Shown: piece after piece, positions 1 to 7,277 of the stretch
Layout of the letters: each line of letters starts with the position of its first letter
How positions within the stretch are numbered: the first letter of the stretch is position 1
NCBI GenBank assembly: GCA_020852655.1
Contig: JADZAI010000106.1
Location: forward strand, 1-64,000
DNA from: Alphaproteobacteria bacterium
GTDB taxonomy: Bacteria; Pseudomonadota; Alphaproteobacteria; Micropepsales; Micropepsaceae
Direction: 5' to 3'
DNA length: 64,000 nt
Position numbers and translations under genes: made by a program
The notes under the pieces: model-generated
Seen by the model: only the letters and a program-made list of their open reading frames with translations
The model's database searches: none
What the model was told of the DNA's origin: nothing

Positions 1-555
1 CAGGATCTCCGCCGGGTTCAGCCCGTACAGCCGCGCCAGGCGCCGCATCATGCCGATGAAGCGGCCGAGCAGGCTGTAGCGGTAGAAGTCGGTCGTGAAC
101 ATGTTGATGCGGCGGCCGATGCCGCCCATGCGGCCGTTCCAGTAGGCGCGCGTCTCCGCATCCACCTTGTCCGCGAGATGCTTGTCGAACAGCTCCGCGT
201 TGCGGGCGTCCTTGCCCTCGCCGAACATGCGGAAGAAGGACTCGTAGTCCGGCGCATGCTTCACCGCCGCGATCTTCAGCCGGGTCAGCGCGAGATGGTT
301 GGGGTTCAGGTCGACCGCCGTCACCGAGCGCGGCCCGGCGGCGAGATAGTTCAGGATGTTGCAGCCGCCCGAGGCGATCGTGAGGATCCGCGTGTCGGGA
401 CCGATCCGCATCGCCTTCACATCGACGTCGGGATCTTCCCAAATCTGGTTGTAGACGAACCCCTGGAAGAAGTACGTGAACAAGCGCTCCAGCATCCCGC
501 GCTTGGAGGTGCTTGGCGAATTCGCCGCAGCTTTTTTGAGCAGTTCGTTGGCCAT
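1..555 (-). CDS. btaA: S-adenosylmethionine:diacylglycerol 3-amino-3-carboxypropyltransferase BtaA (5' part only)
   Basis: The gene runs off the left edge; only the first 185 codons are present and it is absent from the ORF track because it is open. The translation starts MANELLKKAAANSP and contains FTYFFQGFVYNQIWEDP followed by a SAM-binding strand and loop (ILTIASGGCNILNYLA, VTAVDLNPNHLAL), the signature of the DUF3419/BtaA family. BtaA transfers the aminocarboxypropyl group of SAM to diacylglycerol, the first step of betaine lipid (DGTS) synthesis, and acts at the inner membrane. In alphaproteobacteria it is usually paired with btaB and induced by phosphate limitation; the partner would lie outside the window. 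Family assignment is from recognised motifs; the C-terminal half cannot be checked. Confidence 0.85.
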   Translation of the reverse strand, partial: MANELLKKAAANSPSTSKRGMLERLFTYFFQGFVYNQIWEDPDVDVKAMRIGPDTRILTIASGGCNILNYLAAGPRSVTAVDLNPNHLALTRLKIAAVKHAPDYESFFRMFGEGKDARNAELFDKHLADKVDAETRAYWNGRMGGIGRRINMFTTDFYRYSLLGRFIGMMRRLARLYGLNPAEIL

Positions 556-603
556 CGGCGTTCGGCGGGATTCGGAAGGCCGGGGTTGTAAGGGGCGGTT
601 CTC

Positions 604-1977
604 TTGAAGGAAAGCCGGAAGTGGCGCGGCAAGCGCCCCGAACCCGCCGTTCTCGAAACGCGGCGGCCGCAGAAATCCGCGGCGAAGAAGCCGCCGGCGC
701 GCCGCGCGGCGGTCGATCTGGAACTTCTCGCCGCCATCAAGGCGTGGGCGGGCGCGCGGCGTGGCGAATCGGCCTCCGGCGAGGCGCTCGACGTCGCCGA
801 GCAGACCGGCCGGTTTCGCCTGAGGGGCGCGCTCGACAAATTCTTTCGCCATTACGCCCGGCTGAACTGGATCCTCGGCACCGCCGGCCTGCCGCAGACG
901 CCGGACATGCTCTGGGGCGCCCATTCGGTCCTGCTGGAGGGCCTCGACCCGGATGCCGTGGCGCGGCCCATCGCCGTCACGACCGCCGACATTCGCGGCC
1001 TCGCCCGCGGCCTCGGCCGCCTCTCGGCCGCCAGCCTGACCGCGCCGGACATGCCGGAAGCGGTGGCGCTCGAATGCCCGGACGATTTGTTCCCTGCTCT
1101 CCGCGCCGCTTTCGGACCGCGCCTGCGCCAGGAACTGACGGCGCTGAACCTGCCCGCGCCGCAGGATATCCGCGTGAACATCCTGCGCTCGGACAGGGAG
1201 ACGCTGACGGCTGCGCTGGCCGCCAGGGAAATCGAGCTGCGGCCGACGCCCTATGCGCCCCATGCGCTGCGGACCCGCGGGCGCCCTGACCTTGCCGCAA
1301 CGGAAGAATTCCAGTCCGGCCGCTTCGAGGTCCAGGACGAAGGCTCACAGCTCGTCGCCGCCCTCGTCGGCGCGAAGCCGGGCCAGCAGGTGCTCGATTT
1401 CTGCGCCGGGGCCGGCGGCAAGACGCTGGCCCTCGCGGCGGACATGGCCAATCGCGGCCATCTGGTCGCCGCCGATACCAGCCAGCGCCGCCTCACCCGG
1501 GCGAAGCTGCGGCTGAAGCGCGCCGGCGTCGAGAACGCCGAGCGCGTCCTGCTGACCGGCCAGGACGACGATCCCTTCCTGCGCCGCCGCCGCGGCTGGT
1601 TCGACCGGGTCCTCGTCGATGCGCCCTGCTCCGGCACGGGTGCCTGGCGCCGCCATCCGGAAACGAAATGGCAGGCAGACCGGGATGTTAGCCGCCTGAA
1701 TTCACTTCAGGACTCAATCCTTGCCCGGGTCGCTCCCCTGGTGAAGCGGGGCGGCCGGCTGATCTATGCCACCTGCTCCGTGCTGCCTGCCGAAAACGAA
1801 GGGCGTGTCACGGCATTCCTAAGCAAAAACAGTGACTTCCACCTCATTCCTGCGGCACAGCTTTGGGCGGAACAGCTTCACGTGCCCTGGCCCTGCACCG
1901 GAACGGACATGCTGAACCTGACTCCGGCCCAGCACGGCACCGACGGCTTCTTCGCCGCCGTCCTCGAACGCCGCTAA
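604..1977 (+). CDS. RsmB/NOP-family RNA (cytosine-5) methyltransferase
   Basis: A 457-aa protein that methylates C5 of a cytosine, probably in 16S rRNA, using SAM. The SAM site DFCAGAGGKT is near residue 263, motif IV VDAPCSGTGAW near 337 with the Pro-Cys needed for product release, and motif VI ATCSVLPAENEG near 388 with the catalytic Thr-Cys. Unlike E. coli RsmB (about 430 aa with an N-terminal NusB fold), the N-terminal segment here is basic (RGKRPEP, SAAKKPPARRAA) and then diverged, so the target base is uncertain. The TTG start is supported by an AAGGGG element 8 nt upstream. It is transcribed divergently from btaA and its stop overlaps the converging gene by 4 nt. Confidence 0.85.
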   Translation: MKESRKWRGKRPEPAVLETRRPQKSAAKKPPARRAAVDLELLAAIKAWAGARRGESASGEALDVAEQTGRFRLRGALDKFFRHYARLNWILGTAGLPQTPDMLWGAHSVLLEGLDPDAVARPIAVTTADIRGLARGLGRLSAASLTAPDMPEAVALECPDDLFPALRAAFGPRLRQELTALNLPAPQDIRVNILRSDRETLTAALAAREIELRPTPYAPHALRTRGRPDLAATEEFQSGRFEVQDEGSQLVAALVGAKPGQQVLDFCAGAGGKTLALAADMANRGHLVAADTSQRRLTRAKLRLKRAGVENAERVLLTGQDDDPFLRRRRGWFDRVLVDAPCSGTGAWRRHPETKWQADRDVSRLNSLQDSILARVAPLVKRGGRLIYATCSVLPAENEGRVTAFLSKNSDFHLIPAAQLWAEQLHVPWPCTGTDMLNLTPAQHGTDGFFAAVLERR

Positions 1978-2519
1978 CGCCAGACCGACACGCCGAAGCG
2001 GATCAGCGGATCGCCCCGTAGCGGCCCCACCAGCCGCCCGCGCCCCTTCCAGGCCAGGGCGGCGCCGAGCAGCGTGCCGTCCTTCACCCAGGCCTGCGCC
2101 TGCCGCGCCGCCGGTGCGAGGCGATCCCACGCCGCCTCGGGCCCCGGCTCGATCAACGGTACGGCCGCCGTCGCGAGACTATGCGCCAGCGCGCTCGGGC
2201 GGCCGCGCAAGGGTGTGATGGCGCCGGCGACGTCCAGCGGCGGGCCTTCCGCGACCGCCACCGACGCCCGCAGCGGCAGGCCGTCCGCCGAACAGGTCAG
2301 GCTGCGCGCGAGTTCCCACAGCCGGTCGCCCTCCGGCCCGGCCGATAGCGGCACCGCGGCGCCCGGCATCAGATGCAGGTGCAGTTCCCCGCCCGCCGCC
2401 AGAACCACCCAGCCCGCCATCGTCATGGAGGCTTCGGCCAGATAGAGGCCGATGTCGCCCCGCGGACGGGGGGCGCAGCCCATGTCGGTGTAGATCAGCA
2501 TCTCGTCGCCATCGGCCAT
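1974..2519 (-). CDS. hypothetical protein
   Basis: A 181-aa protein that I do not recognise. It begins MADGDEMLIYTDMGC and reads like a small soluble fold with alternating strands (WVVLAAGGELHLHLMPG) ending in FGVSVWR. No signal peptide, membrane segment or catalytic motif stands out. The ATG is preceded by AGGGG about 7 nt upstream. The gene converges on the rRNA methyltransferase with a 4-nt overlap and is divergent from the chorismate mutase gene. Codon usage is typical GC-rich host, so it is probably a native gene. Confidence 0.6.
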   Translation of the reverse strand: MADGDEMLIYTDMGCAPRPRGDIGLYLAEASMTMAGWVVLAAGGELHLHLMPGAAVPLSAGPEGDRLWELARSLTCSADGLPLRASVAVAEGPPLDVAGAITPLRGRPSALAHSLATAAVPLIEPGPEAAWDRLAPAARQAQAWVKDGTLLGAALAWKGRGRLVGPLRGDPLIRFGVSVWR

Positions 2520-2576
2520 GCCGCATCCCCTGCCGATGCGATTGCGCCGTCAAGACCCGGCTGACATAAGACGCCC

Positions 2577-2906
2577 ATGCCCCATGACATCGCTGACGCC
2601 ATTCCGCCGGCTGCCTGCGGGGACATGGCGACGTTGCGCGCCCAGATCGACCGCCTCGACCGCGAGCTGGTGGCGATGATCGCGACGCGGCTCGGCTACA
2701 TCGCCCGCGCCGCCGAGATCAAACCGAGCCGCGACCGCGTCCACGACAGCGCCCGCATCGAGGACGTCGTCGCCAAGGTGCGCCAGGCCGCCGAGCGGCA
2801 GGGCGTGCCGCCCCATCTGGTCGACCGCGTCTGGCGCGAGCTGATCGCCCAGTCGATCGCCTATGAATTCGAGAAATTCGACGCGCGGATGCGCGCCGCA
2901 GGTTAG
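2577..2906 (+). CDS. chorismate mutase (AroQ class)
   Basis: A 109-aa, all-helical protein of the size of a monofunctional AroQ chorismate mutase, which converts chorismate to prephenate on the way to phenylalanine and tyrosine. The core is LRAQIDRLDRELVAMIATR, then a second helix with IKPSRDRVHDSARIEDV, where the Arg and Lys residues match the substrate-binding positions of the family, and a third helix HLVDRVWRELIAQSIAYE. The related isochorismate-pyruvate lyase PchB has the same fold and cannot be excluded, but no siderophore genes are nearby. The gene stands alone and its stop overlaps the converging HPt gene by 4 nt. Confidence 0.85.
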   Translation: MPHDIADAIPPAACGDMATLRAQIDRLDRELVAMIATRLGYIARAAEIKPSRDRVHDSARIEDVVAKVRQAAERQGVPPHLVDRVWRELIAQSIAYEFEKFDARMRAAG

Positions 2907-3241
2907 GCGAGTTCGCTTTCGATCTCGGCCGCCACGTCGGCAAACGCCGCCACGAGCACGTTCAGCGCCGCCGTGCGGCCCGCGACATTCGCGAAATCGG
3001 TCTTCTCGACATCGGCTGCGGCGTCCGCCGCCTTCCATGCACCGATGCCGCGGGCCGCGCCCTTGATGCCGTGCGCCGTCTCGCGCCAGGTCTTCGCGTC
3101 GGGGGCCGTGTGCAGGCCGCCGACGAGCTGTCCGACCTGTCCCTTGAACAGCCGCAGCACCTCGCGGATCAGATCCTGGTCACCGGCGGTGTAGGAATCG
3201 AGATGGTTGAAGTCGATCGCGCGGGCAGTCGAGGCGGACAT
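2903..3241 (-). CDS. histidine-containing phosphotransfer (HPt) domain protein
   Basis: A 112-aa single-domain HPt protein that relays phosphate between response-regulator receiver domains. The phospho-acceptor histidine lies in TAHGIKGAARGIGA, the usual HxxKG context, in a four-helix arrangement. No kinase or receiver gene is adjacent, so partners are unknown. It is too short and too different in layout to be the dimeric ChpT of the CtrA relay. A TTAA-N6-TTAAC sequence lies 42-56 nt upstream of the ATG and could place it under CtrA control. Confidence 0.8.
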   Translation of the reverse strand: MSASTARAIDFNHLDSYTAGDQDLIREVLRLFKGQVGQLVGGLHTAPDAKTWRETAHGIKGAARGIGAWKAADAAADVEKTDFANVAGRTAALNVLVAAFADVAAEIESELA

Positions 3242-3282
3242 CTGGCAGGCTCCTTCGCGCCGCCAGTCTAGGCGCGAAGAGC

Positions 3283-3297
3283 TTAAGGCTCGTTAAC
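3283..3297. promoter_or_regulatory. CtrA-like half-site pair (TTAA-N6-TTAAC)
   Basis: The sequence TTAAGGCTCGTTAAC is seen upstream of the HPt gene. The CtrA consensus is TTAA-N7-TTAAC, so the spacing is one base short. It also contains the stop codon of the upstream gene. Weak candidate only. Confidence 0.25.
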
Positions 3298-3567
3298 GGC
3301 GACGGGCCGCGCCGGCTCTCCGCCGACCGCGCGGCGGCCGGCTTCGGTGATCTTGCACACCAGCCATTCGGGCTTCAGCGGGTTGTCGAACCACGGCGTC
3401 GCCCAGCCCTTCGCGAGACAGGCGCGGATGATGCGCGGATCGACCGCCTGCCCGTCCCTGTCGAACAGCGGCAGCTTCCCGCCCGGCTGGGCCAGCGCCC
3501 TGTTCAGATAGCCACGCTGCGCCGGTGTCGGCGCAAGCGATAGTCTCGCTCCGTCGGCCATAGCCAT
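3283..3567 (-). CDS. hypothetical protein
   Basis: A 94-aa protein starting MAMADGARLSLAPTP. I chose the ATG at 3567 rather than the ORF-track start because AGGTGGG lies about 8 nt upstream of it. The C-terminal part (PRIIRACLAKGWATPWFDNPLK, then CKITEAGRRAV) resembles winged-helix-like small proteins in which the last helix and hairpin read as a wing, but no family can be named. It is followed by the HPt gene on the same strand, 41 nt downstream. Confidence 0.55.
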   Translation of the reverse strand: MAMADGARLSLAPTPAQRGYLNRALAQPGGKLPLFDRDGQAVDPRIIRACLAKGWATPWFDNPLKPEWLVCKITEAGRRAVGGEPARPVAVNEP

Positions 3568-3687
3568 AGACAACACCCACCTGCGGTCTTTGCCGCGCGT
3601 TAGGGCGCCTTTTACAGCGACCCATGTTAAGATTGGCTCAAGGCGCAAGGGACGGCAACGTCAGCGGCGCCTCGGGTCAGGGGAATT

Positions 3688-5739
3688 GTGTTGAAAGACG
3701 TCTCGGCGATGCACATTCCGCCACACGAGGGCGGAACGGCTTCACCCTTCTCGGACGAGTTCAGCGAATCCGGCCGCCGCTACGGGCTGCGCGCGCCGAG
3801 CAAGCGCCCCTATGTCGTGGCCGGCATCGTCAGCGCCTTCTGGCTCGGCGCGACCATCGCGTTCACCCTCGGCTATCTCGGCATCGAAGGCCTGATCGCG
3901 CTGGATTGGCCCTGGCTCGCCGGCCTCTTCTTCGCCGCCGCCTTCCCGATTTCGCTCGTCTGGTTCTCCGCCAATCTGGCGCGCCGCTCGCTCGGCCTGC
4001 AATTCGCGAGCGAAGACCTGCTCCAGATCGCCGCCCGTCTCATCGAACCGGAAGCCGCGAGCGGCCGCGAGATCACCCGCGTCGGCCGCGCCGTGCGGCG
4101 CGAGATCGATGCGCTCAATGCCGGGCTCGAGGCCGCGCTCGTCCGTGTCCGCACGCTCGAATCGTCTATCGGCGACCGTCTGCGTTCGGTCGAGGAAACC
4201 GCGCGCAGCCTCGAAGACCGGGGCGAGGCGATCCGGGCCAGCCTGCGCGAAGAGCGCGAAACGCTCGCCGCCTTCGCCGCTACCCTGGCCGCCGATGCCG
4301 ACCGCGTCGGCGAGATGGTGCGCAGCCGCGGCGCGGTGCTGAAGCAGATCGCCGGCGAAGCGGCCAACGACCTCGTGATGGCGCAGCAGACGCTCGACAC
4401 GCGCACCGCCGCCCTCAGTTCCACGCTCGACGCGCTGGCCGCCAAGGCGCATGCCAACGCCCAGACCGCCGACCGCGGCGCCGCATCGCTCCTCGCCGCC
4501 GCCGAAGCCTTGGATGGCCGGCTCGACAGTTTCCTCCAGCGCGGCGAACGCCAGCGCGGCGCGCTCAACGAGGCCGTCGCCGCGATGAAGGCGGAAACCC
4601 AGGCGCTCGAACAATCGCTCGGCCGCAACCTCGATGCGCTCAGCGGTATCGGCCAGCAGATTTCGGACCAGACCCGCCGCACCGAGGCCATCGCCTCCGA
4701 CCTCTCGCGCCGCGGCGAAGCAGCCGCCGGCGGGCTCGGCGCGCGGGCCGATGCCATCGCGGCCGCCTTCGCCGCCCAGGTCGAGCGCATCGACGGCACC
4801 GCCGCCGCCGCTGAAGACCGCCTCAAGGCGACGACGGCCGCCGCCGCCGAAGCCGCCGAGCGGGTCCGCACGACCTTCGAAATGGCCGCCCGCGGCGCCA
4901 CCGCGGCGTCGGAACAGACCGGCGAGATGACGGCCAACGCGATGGCGGCGATGACCTCGGCGCTGGACGCGCTCACCGCCAAGACCAAGGAGGCCCGCGA
5001 GACGGCCGCGCAGGCGCTCTCCGACCTCAAGGCCGAGGCCGAGAATCTCCCTGCCCTCATCTCCAGCAAGCTGGCCGAAACCAACCTCGCCGCCCTTGCC
5101 CTTCCGGCGCCCCCAGCGGCGGAACCGTCCACGGACGAGCCTGCCACAGCGCCGGGCGGCGGATCGGCGGCGCCCGACGACAAGGCCACGCCGCAGGCAG
5201 GACGGCCGGAGTGGTTCGGCTTTGCCCGCCGCCTCGCCGGCCTCGTCAAGCGCGAACCGGATGCGCGGGGCGGTGCCGGCGGCGACTGGCGCCTCAGCAC
5301 GGCGCTCGCCAATGTCGACGACAGCACGATCGGTGCCTCGGCCCCTAAGCCCAAGCTCACCACATCGGTGTCGGTCGACCTGCACCGCGAAGCGCTGCAT
5401 GTCGTCGAAAAGCTTCAGGCCCTCGCCATCGACCTCGACCGCGCCCTCGGCGACGACCCGGCGCCGGACCTCTGGCGCCGCTATCTGGCCGGCGAGCGCA
5501 GCGTCTTCACGCGCCGCCTCATCAACGCGATCGGCCGCGAAGGTGCCGACAAGATCGCGCATCGCTATGCGGCCGACGCGGAGTTCCGCGTCCACGCCGA
5601 CCGCTATATGGGCGAGTTCGAGGGCCTGCTCGACGATGCCTCGGCGCGCGACCGCGACCAGATCCTGGTCGAAACCTTCCTGACCTCGCAGACCGGCCGG
5701 CTCTATCTGCTGTTGGCGGCCGCGACGGGCCGCCTCTAG
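3688..5739 (+). CDS. membrane-anchored coiled-coil protein, TipN-like layout
   Basis: A 683-aa protein with two hydrophobic segments near residues 41-61 and 69-92 (VVAGIVSAFWLGATIAFTL, PWLAGLFFAAAFPISLVWF), followed by about 380 residues of Ala/Glu/Arg-rich heptad-like helix (RSVEETARSLEDRGEAI and similar). A Pro/Ala-rich linker near 470-510 leads to a C-terminal globular helical domain (LDRALGDDPAPDLWRRYLAGE). A short hydrophobic N-terminus and a long coiled coil match the architecture of the Caulobacter polarity factor TipN. I see architecture only, not diagnostic motifs, so the function is inferred. GTG start with AGGGGAA just upstream; the next gene converges. Confidence 0.6.
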   Translation: MLKDVSAMHIPPHEGGTASPFSDEFSESGRRYGLRAPSKRPYVVAGIVSAFWLGATIAFTLGYLGIEGLIALDWPWLAGLFFAAAFPISLVWFSANLARRSLGLQFASEDLLQIAARLIEPEAASGREITRVGRAVRREIDALNAGLEAALVRVRTLESSIGDRLRSVEETARSLEDRGEAIRASLREERETLAAFAATLAADADRVGEMVRSRGAVLKQIAGEAANDLVMAQQTLDTRTAALSSTLDALAAKAHANAQTADRGAASLLAAAEALDGRLDSFLQRGERQRGALNEAVAAMKAETQALEQSLGRNLDALSGIGQQISDQTRRTEAIASDLSRRGEAAAGGLGARADAIAAAFAAQVERIDGTAAAAEDRLKATTAAAAEAAERVRTTFEMAARGATAASEQTGEMTANAMAAMTSALDALTAKTKEARETAAQALSDLKAEAENLPALISSKLAETNLAALALPAPPAAEPSTDEPATAPGGGSAAPDDKATPQAGRPEWFGFARRLAGLVKREPDARGGAGGDWRLSTALANVDDSTIGASAPKPKLTTSVSVDLHREALHVVEKLQALAIDLDRALGDDPAPDLWRRYLAGERSVFTRRLINAIGREGADKIAHRYAADAEFRVHADRYMGEFEGLLDDASARDRDQILVETFLTSQTGRLYLLLAAATGRL

Positions 5740-5747
5740 CCTTCGCC

Positions 5748-6116
5748 TCAGGCGCCCATCTTGAAGACGCAGATCTTGTTGCCGTCGAGGTCGCGGAAAT
5801 AGGCGCCGTAGAAGCCGCCGCCGCGGTCACCGGGGGCGCCCTCGTCGGTGCCGCCGGCCGCGAGGGCATCCTTGTGGACGCGATCCACCACCTCGCGCGA
5901 CGGGGCGGTGAGCGCCACCATCGTGCCGTTGCCGGCGGTCGCAGGCTGGCCGTCGTAAGGCTTGCAGACCATCAGCATCGGCCCGGCCGCGCCGCGATAG
6001 CCCTGCATCCGGTCGCCGCCGCCCCGCCGCTTGGCGTCCAGCCCGGCGAGCACGGTGTCATAGAAGGCCTTCGCCTTCTCGAAATCGTTCACCCCGATCG
6101 TCACATAACCCAGCAT
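5748..6116 (-). CDS. VOC-family protein (glyoxalase/dioxygenase fold)
   Basis: A 122-aa single vicinal-oxygen-chelate domain: MLGYVTIGVNDFEKAKAFYD at the N-terminus and GGGFYGAYFRDLDGNKICVF at the C-terminus, the two beta-alpha-beta-beta-beta modules of the family. Such small proteins bind a metal when dimeric, and roles range from glyoxalase to antibiotic binding; the substrate cannot be read from sequence. The first metal-ligand position (usually His in the first strand) is Thr here (YVTIGV), so metal use is uncertain. A strong Shine-Dalgarno (GGAGGA) precedes the ATG. Confidence 0.8.
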   Translation of the reverse strand: MLGYVTIGVNDFEKAKAFYDTVLAGLDAKRRGGGDRMQGYRGAAGPMLMVCKPYDGQPATAGNGTMVALTAPSREVVDRVHKDALAAGGTDEGAPGDRGGGFYGAYFRDLDGNKICVFKMGA

Positions 6117-6369
6117 CGCTTCCTCCTGCGCCTTATGAGGACGACTTTAGTGCATCCCGCGGTCAGCGAGCCAGCCGCAAGGCGGCCGCACGCGTGCTGC
6201 ACTGTGCTGTCATTCTCGGGCCGGTCGCCGCAGGCGTCCGGACCCGAGAACCCGTGCCGTGACATGGAGGCAAGCCCTTGCGGTTCAGAACGGGGCGCCG
6301 ACGTGACGGCAGGGATCTTCGGGCCCGGGCGACTTCGCCGGCTCGCCCAGGGGTGACGACTAGGCAGTC
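6117..6369. repeat. intergenic repeat-like palindromes, no gene seen
   Basis: The spacer between the VOC gene and the next ORF holds TTCTCGGG and CCCGAGAA as inverted arms about 30 nt apart (around 6214-6249), then a second GC-rich palindromic stretch ending in GGGGTGACGAC. This form (TCATTCTCGGG ... CCCGAGAACC) is typical of dispersed alphaproteobacterial intergenic repeats. No open frame with codon bias or a ribosome site is evident. Confidence 0.4.
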
Positions 6370-6375
6370 TTGACA

Positions 6376-6393
6376 ATTATCCTATATGATAAT
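6376..6393. promoter_or_regulatory. AT-rich palindrome, possible operator
   Basis: ATTATC-CTATAT-GATAAT is a perfect 6-bp inverted repeat in an otherwise GC-rich region, 27 nt upstream of the ORF at 6420. TTGACA lies immediately before it. It could be an operator/promoter for that ORF; no matching regulator is adjacent. Confidence 0.4.
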
Positions 6394-6419
6394 AGTCCTC
6401 TCTCAGGAGAGAAAAGACA

Positions 6420-7277
6420 ATGTCCGGCGACACCCCTTCCGATCACGCCACCGCCGCGCGGGACCTGCACGCGGCGCTCCTCCGCATGCTCTGCCGCCTC
6501 GCGCAGGCGCATGACGCGGTTCTGCTTCCGTCCGCACCGCGCCTTCCGTCCAGGGCCCGGATCATGCTCGCGGGCAAGCTGGCGCGCGCCGCGCTCGTCA
6601 CCGCGCGCGCTTTCTCCGGTCTCGCCAAGGCCGTCGGCACGGCCGCGAAAACACAAAAAATCGACGTTCGAATGCCCGTCCCGCAGCGCGCCGACCAGGG
6701 CCCGGCCGACGACCCGGCAAAAATCGACGTTCGAATGGAAAAGCGCCGCCGCGGCGGCCAACCGGGCAACCAGAACCGCCGGCGTCACGGCGGCCGCAGC
6801 ACCGCCTTGCGCGCTCTTCGCGCGGAAATCCGCCACCTTGTCGCGGCCGCGGAGGCCCTCGCCGCGGCCGGCACGACCATGGCCGCCGTCCTGAAGACCG
6901 CCGCGCCGCCGCTCAGCCCAGCCGCGCGATCGCCGCGTTCAGCCGATCCCGTGTCGCCGCCGCCGCGTCCCGCCGCTCCTTCTGCTCCTCGATCACCTCT
7001 TCCGGCGCCCGCGAAACGAAATCGGCATTGCCCAGCTTCGCCTCGATATTGGCGATCTCGCTGTCCTGCTTGGCCGCGTCCTTCCTCAGGCGAGCCAGTT
7101 CCTTCGCCTTGTCGATATGGCCGCCGAGATCCAGCACGATGGTGCCGAAGCTCGTCACGGCGCTCCCCGTCGTCTCCGCATTCATGGGTGTCGTGGCAAT
7201 GCGCGTCTTCGACAGGCGTTCGAACATCGGGGCGAATTCGTGGATCACCGCCTCGTTCACGGCGCCGGTCAGGCTGA
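6420..7277 (+). CDS. basic GGQPGNQN-motif protein; frame runs antisense into valS
   Basis: The frame encodes 285 aa, but only about the first 165 residues lie outside valS. That part has a helical N-terminus, two copies of KIDVRM 21 residues apart, and then [19 protein letters not shown], a basic motif common in small proteins of phage and accessory regions. The ATG follows AGGAG with good spacing. The last 120 codons are antisense to the 3' end of valS and are Ser/Pro/Arg-rich, which is what a shadow frame gives. The likely explanation is a gene that lost its own stop codon or is decaying; function unknown. Confidence 0.45.
   Translation: MSGDTPSDHATAARDLHAALLRMLCRLAQAHDAVLLPSAPRLPSRARIMLAGKLARAALVTARAFSGLAKAVGTAAKTQKIDVRMPVPQRADQGPADDPAKIDVRMEKRRRGGQPGNQNRRRHGGRSTALRALRAEIRHLVAAAEALAAAGTTMAAVLKTAAPPLSPAARSPRSADPVSPPPRPAAPSAPRSPLPAPAKRNRHCPASPRYWRSRCPAWPRPSSGEPVPSPCRYGRRDPARWCRSSSRRSPSSPHSWVSWQCASSTGVRTSGRIRGSPPRSRRRSG
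6656..6737 (+). repeat. two 19-bp direct repeats (AAAAATCGACGTTCGAATG)
   Basis: Copies at 6656-6674 and 6719-6737, exactly 63 bp (21 codons) apart and in frame, encoding KIDVRM each time. The AT-rich repeat is conspicuous in this GC-rich gene. Confidence 0.8.

Noticed and set aside
3742-5595. 617-aa minus-strand ORF
   Set aside because: Shadow of the coiled-coil gene; Gly/Arg-rich, no motif.
6370-6393. Canonical sigma-70 promoter at TTGACA ... GATAAT
   Set aside because: The spacing between the two hexamers is about 12 nt, too short; recorded as a palindrome instead.
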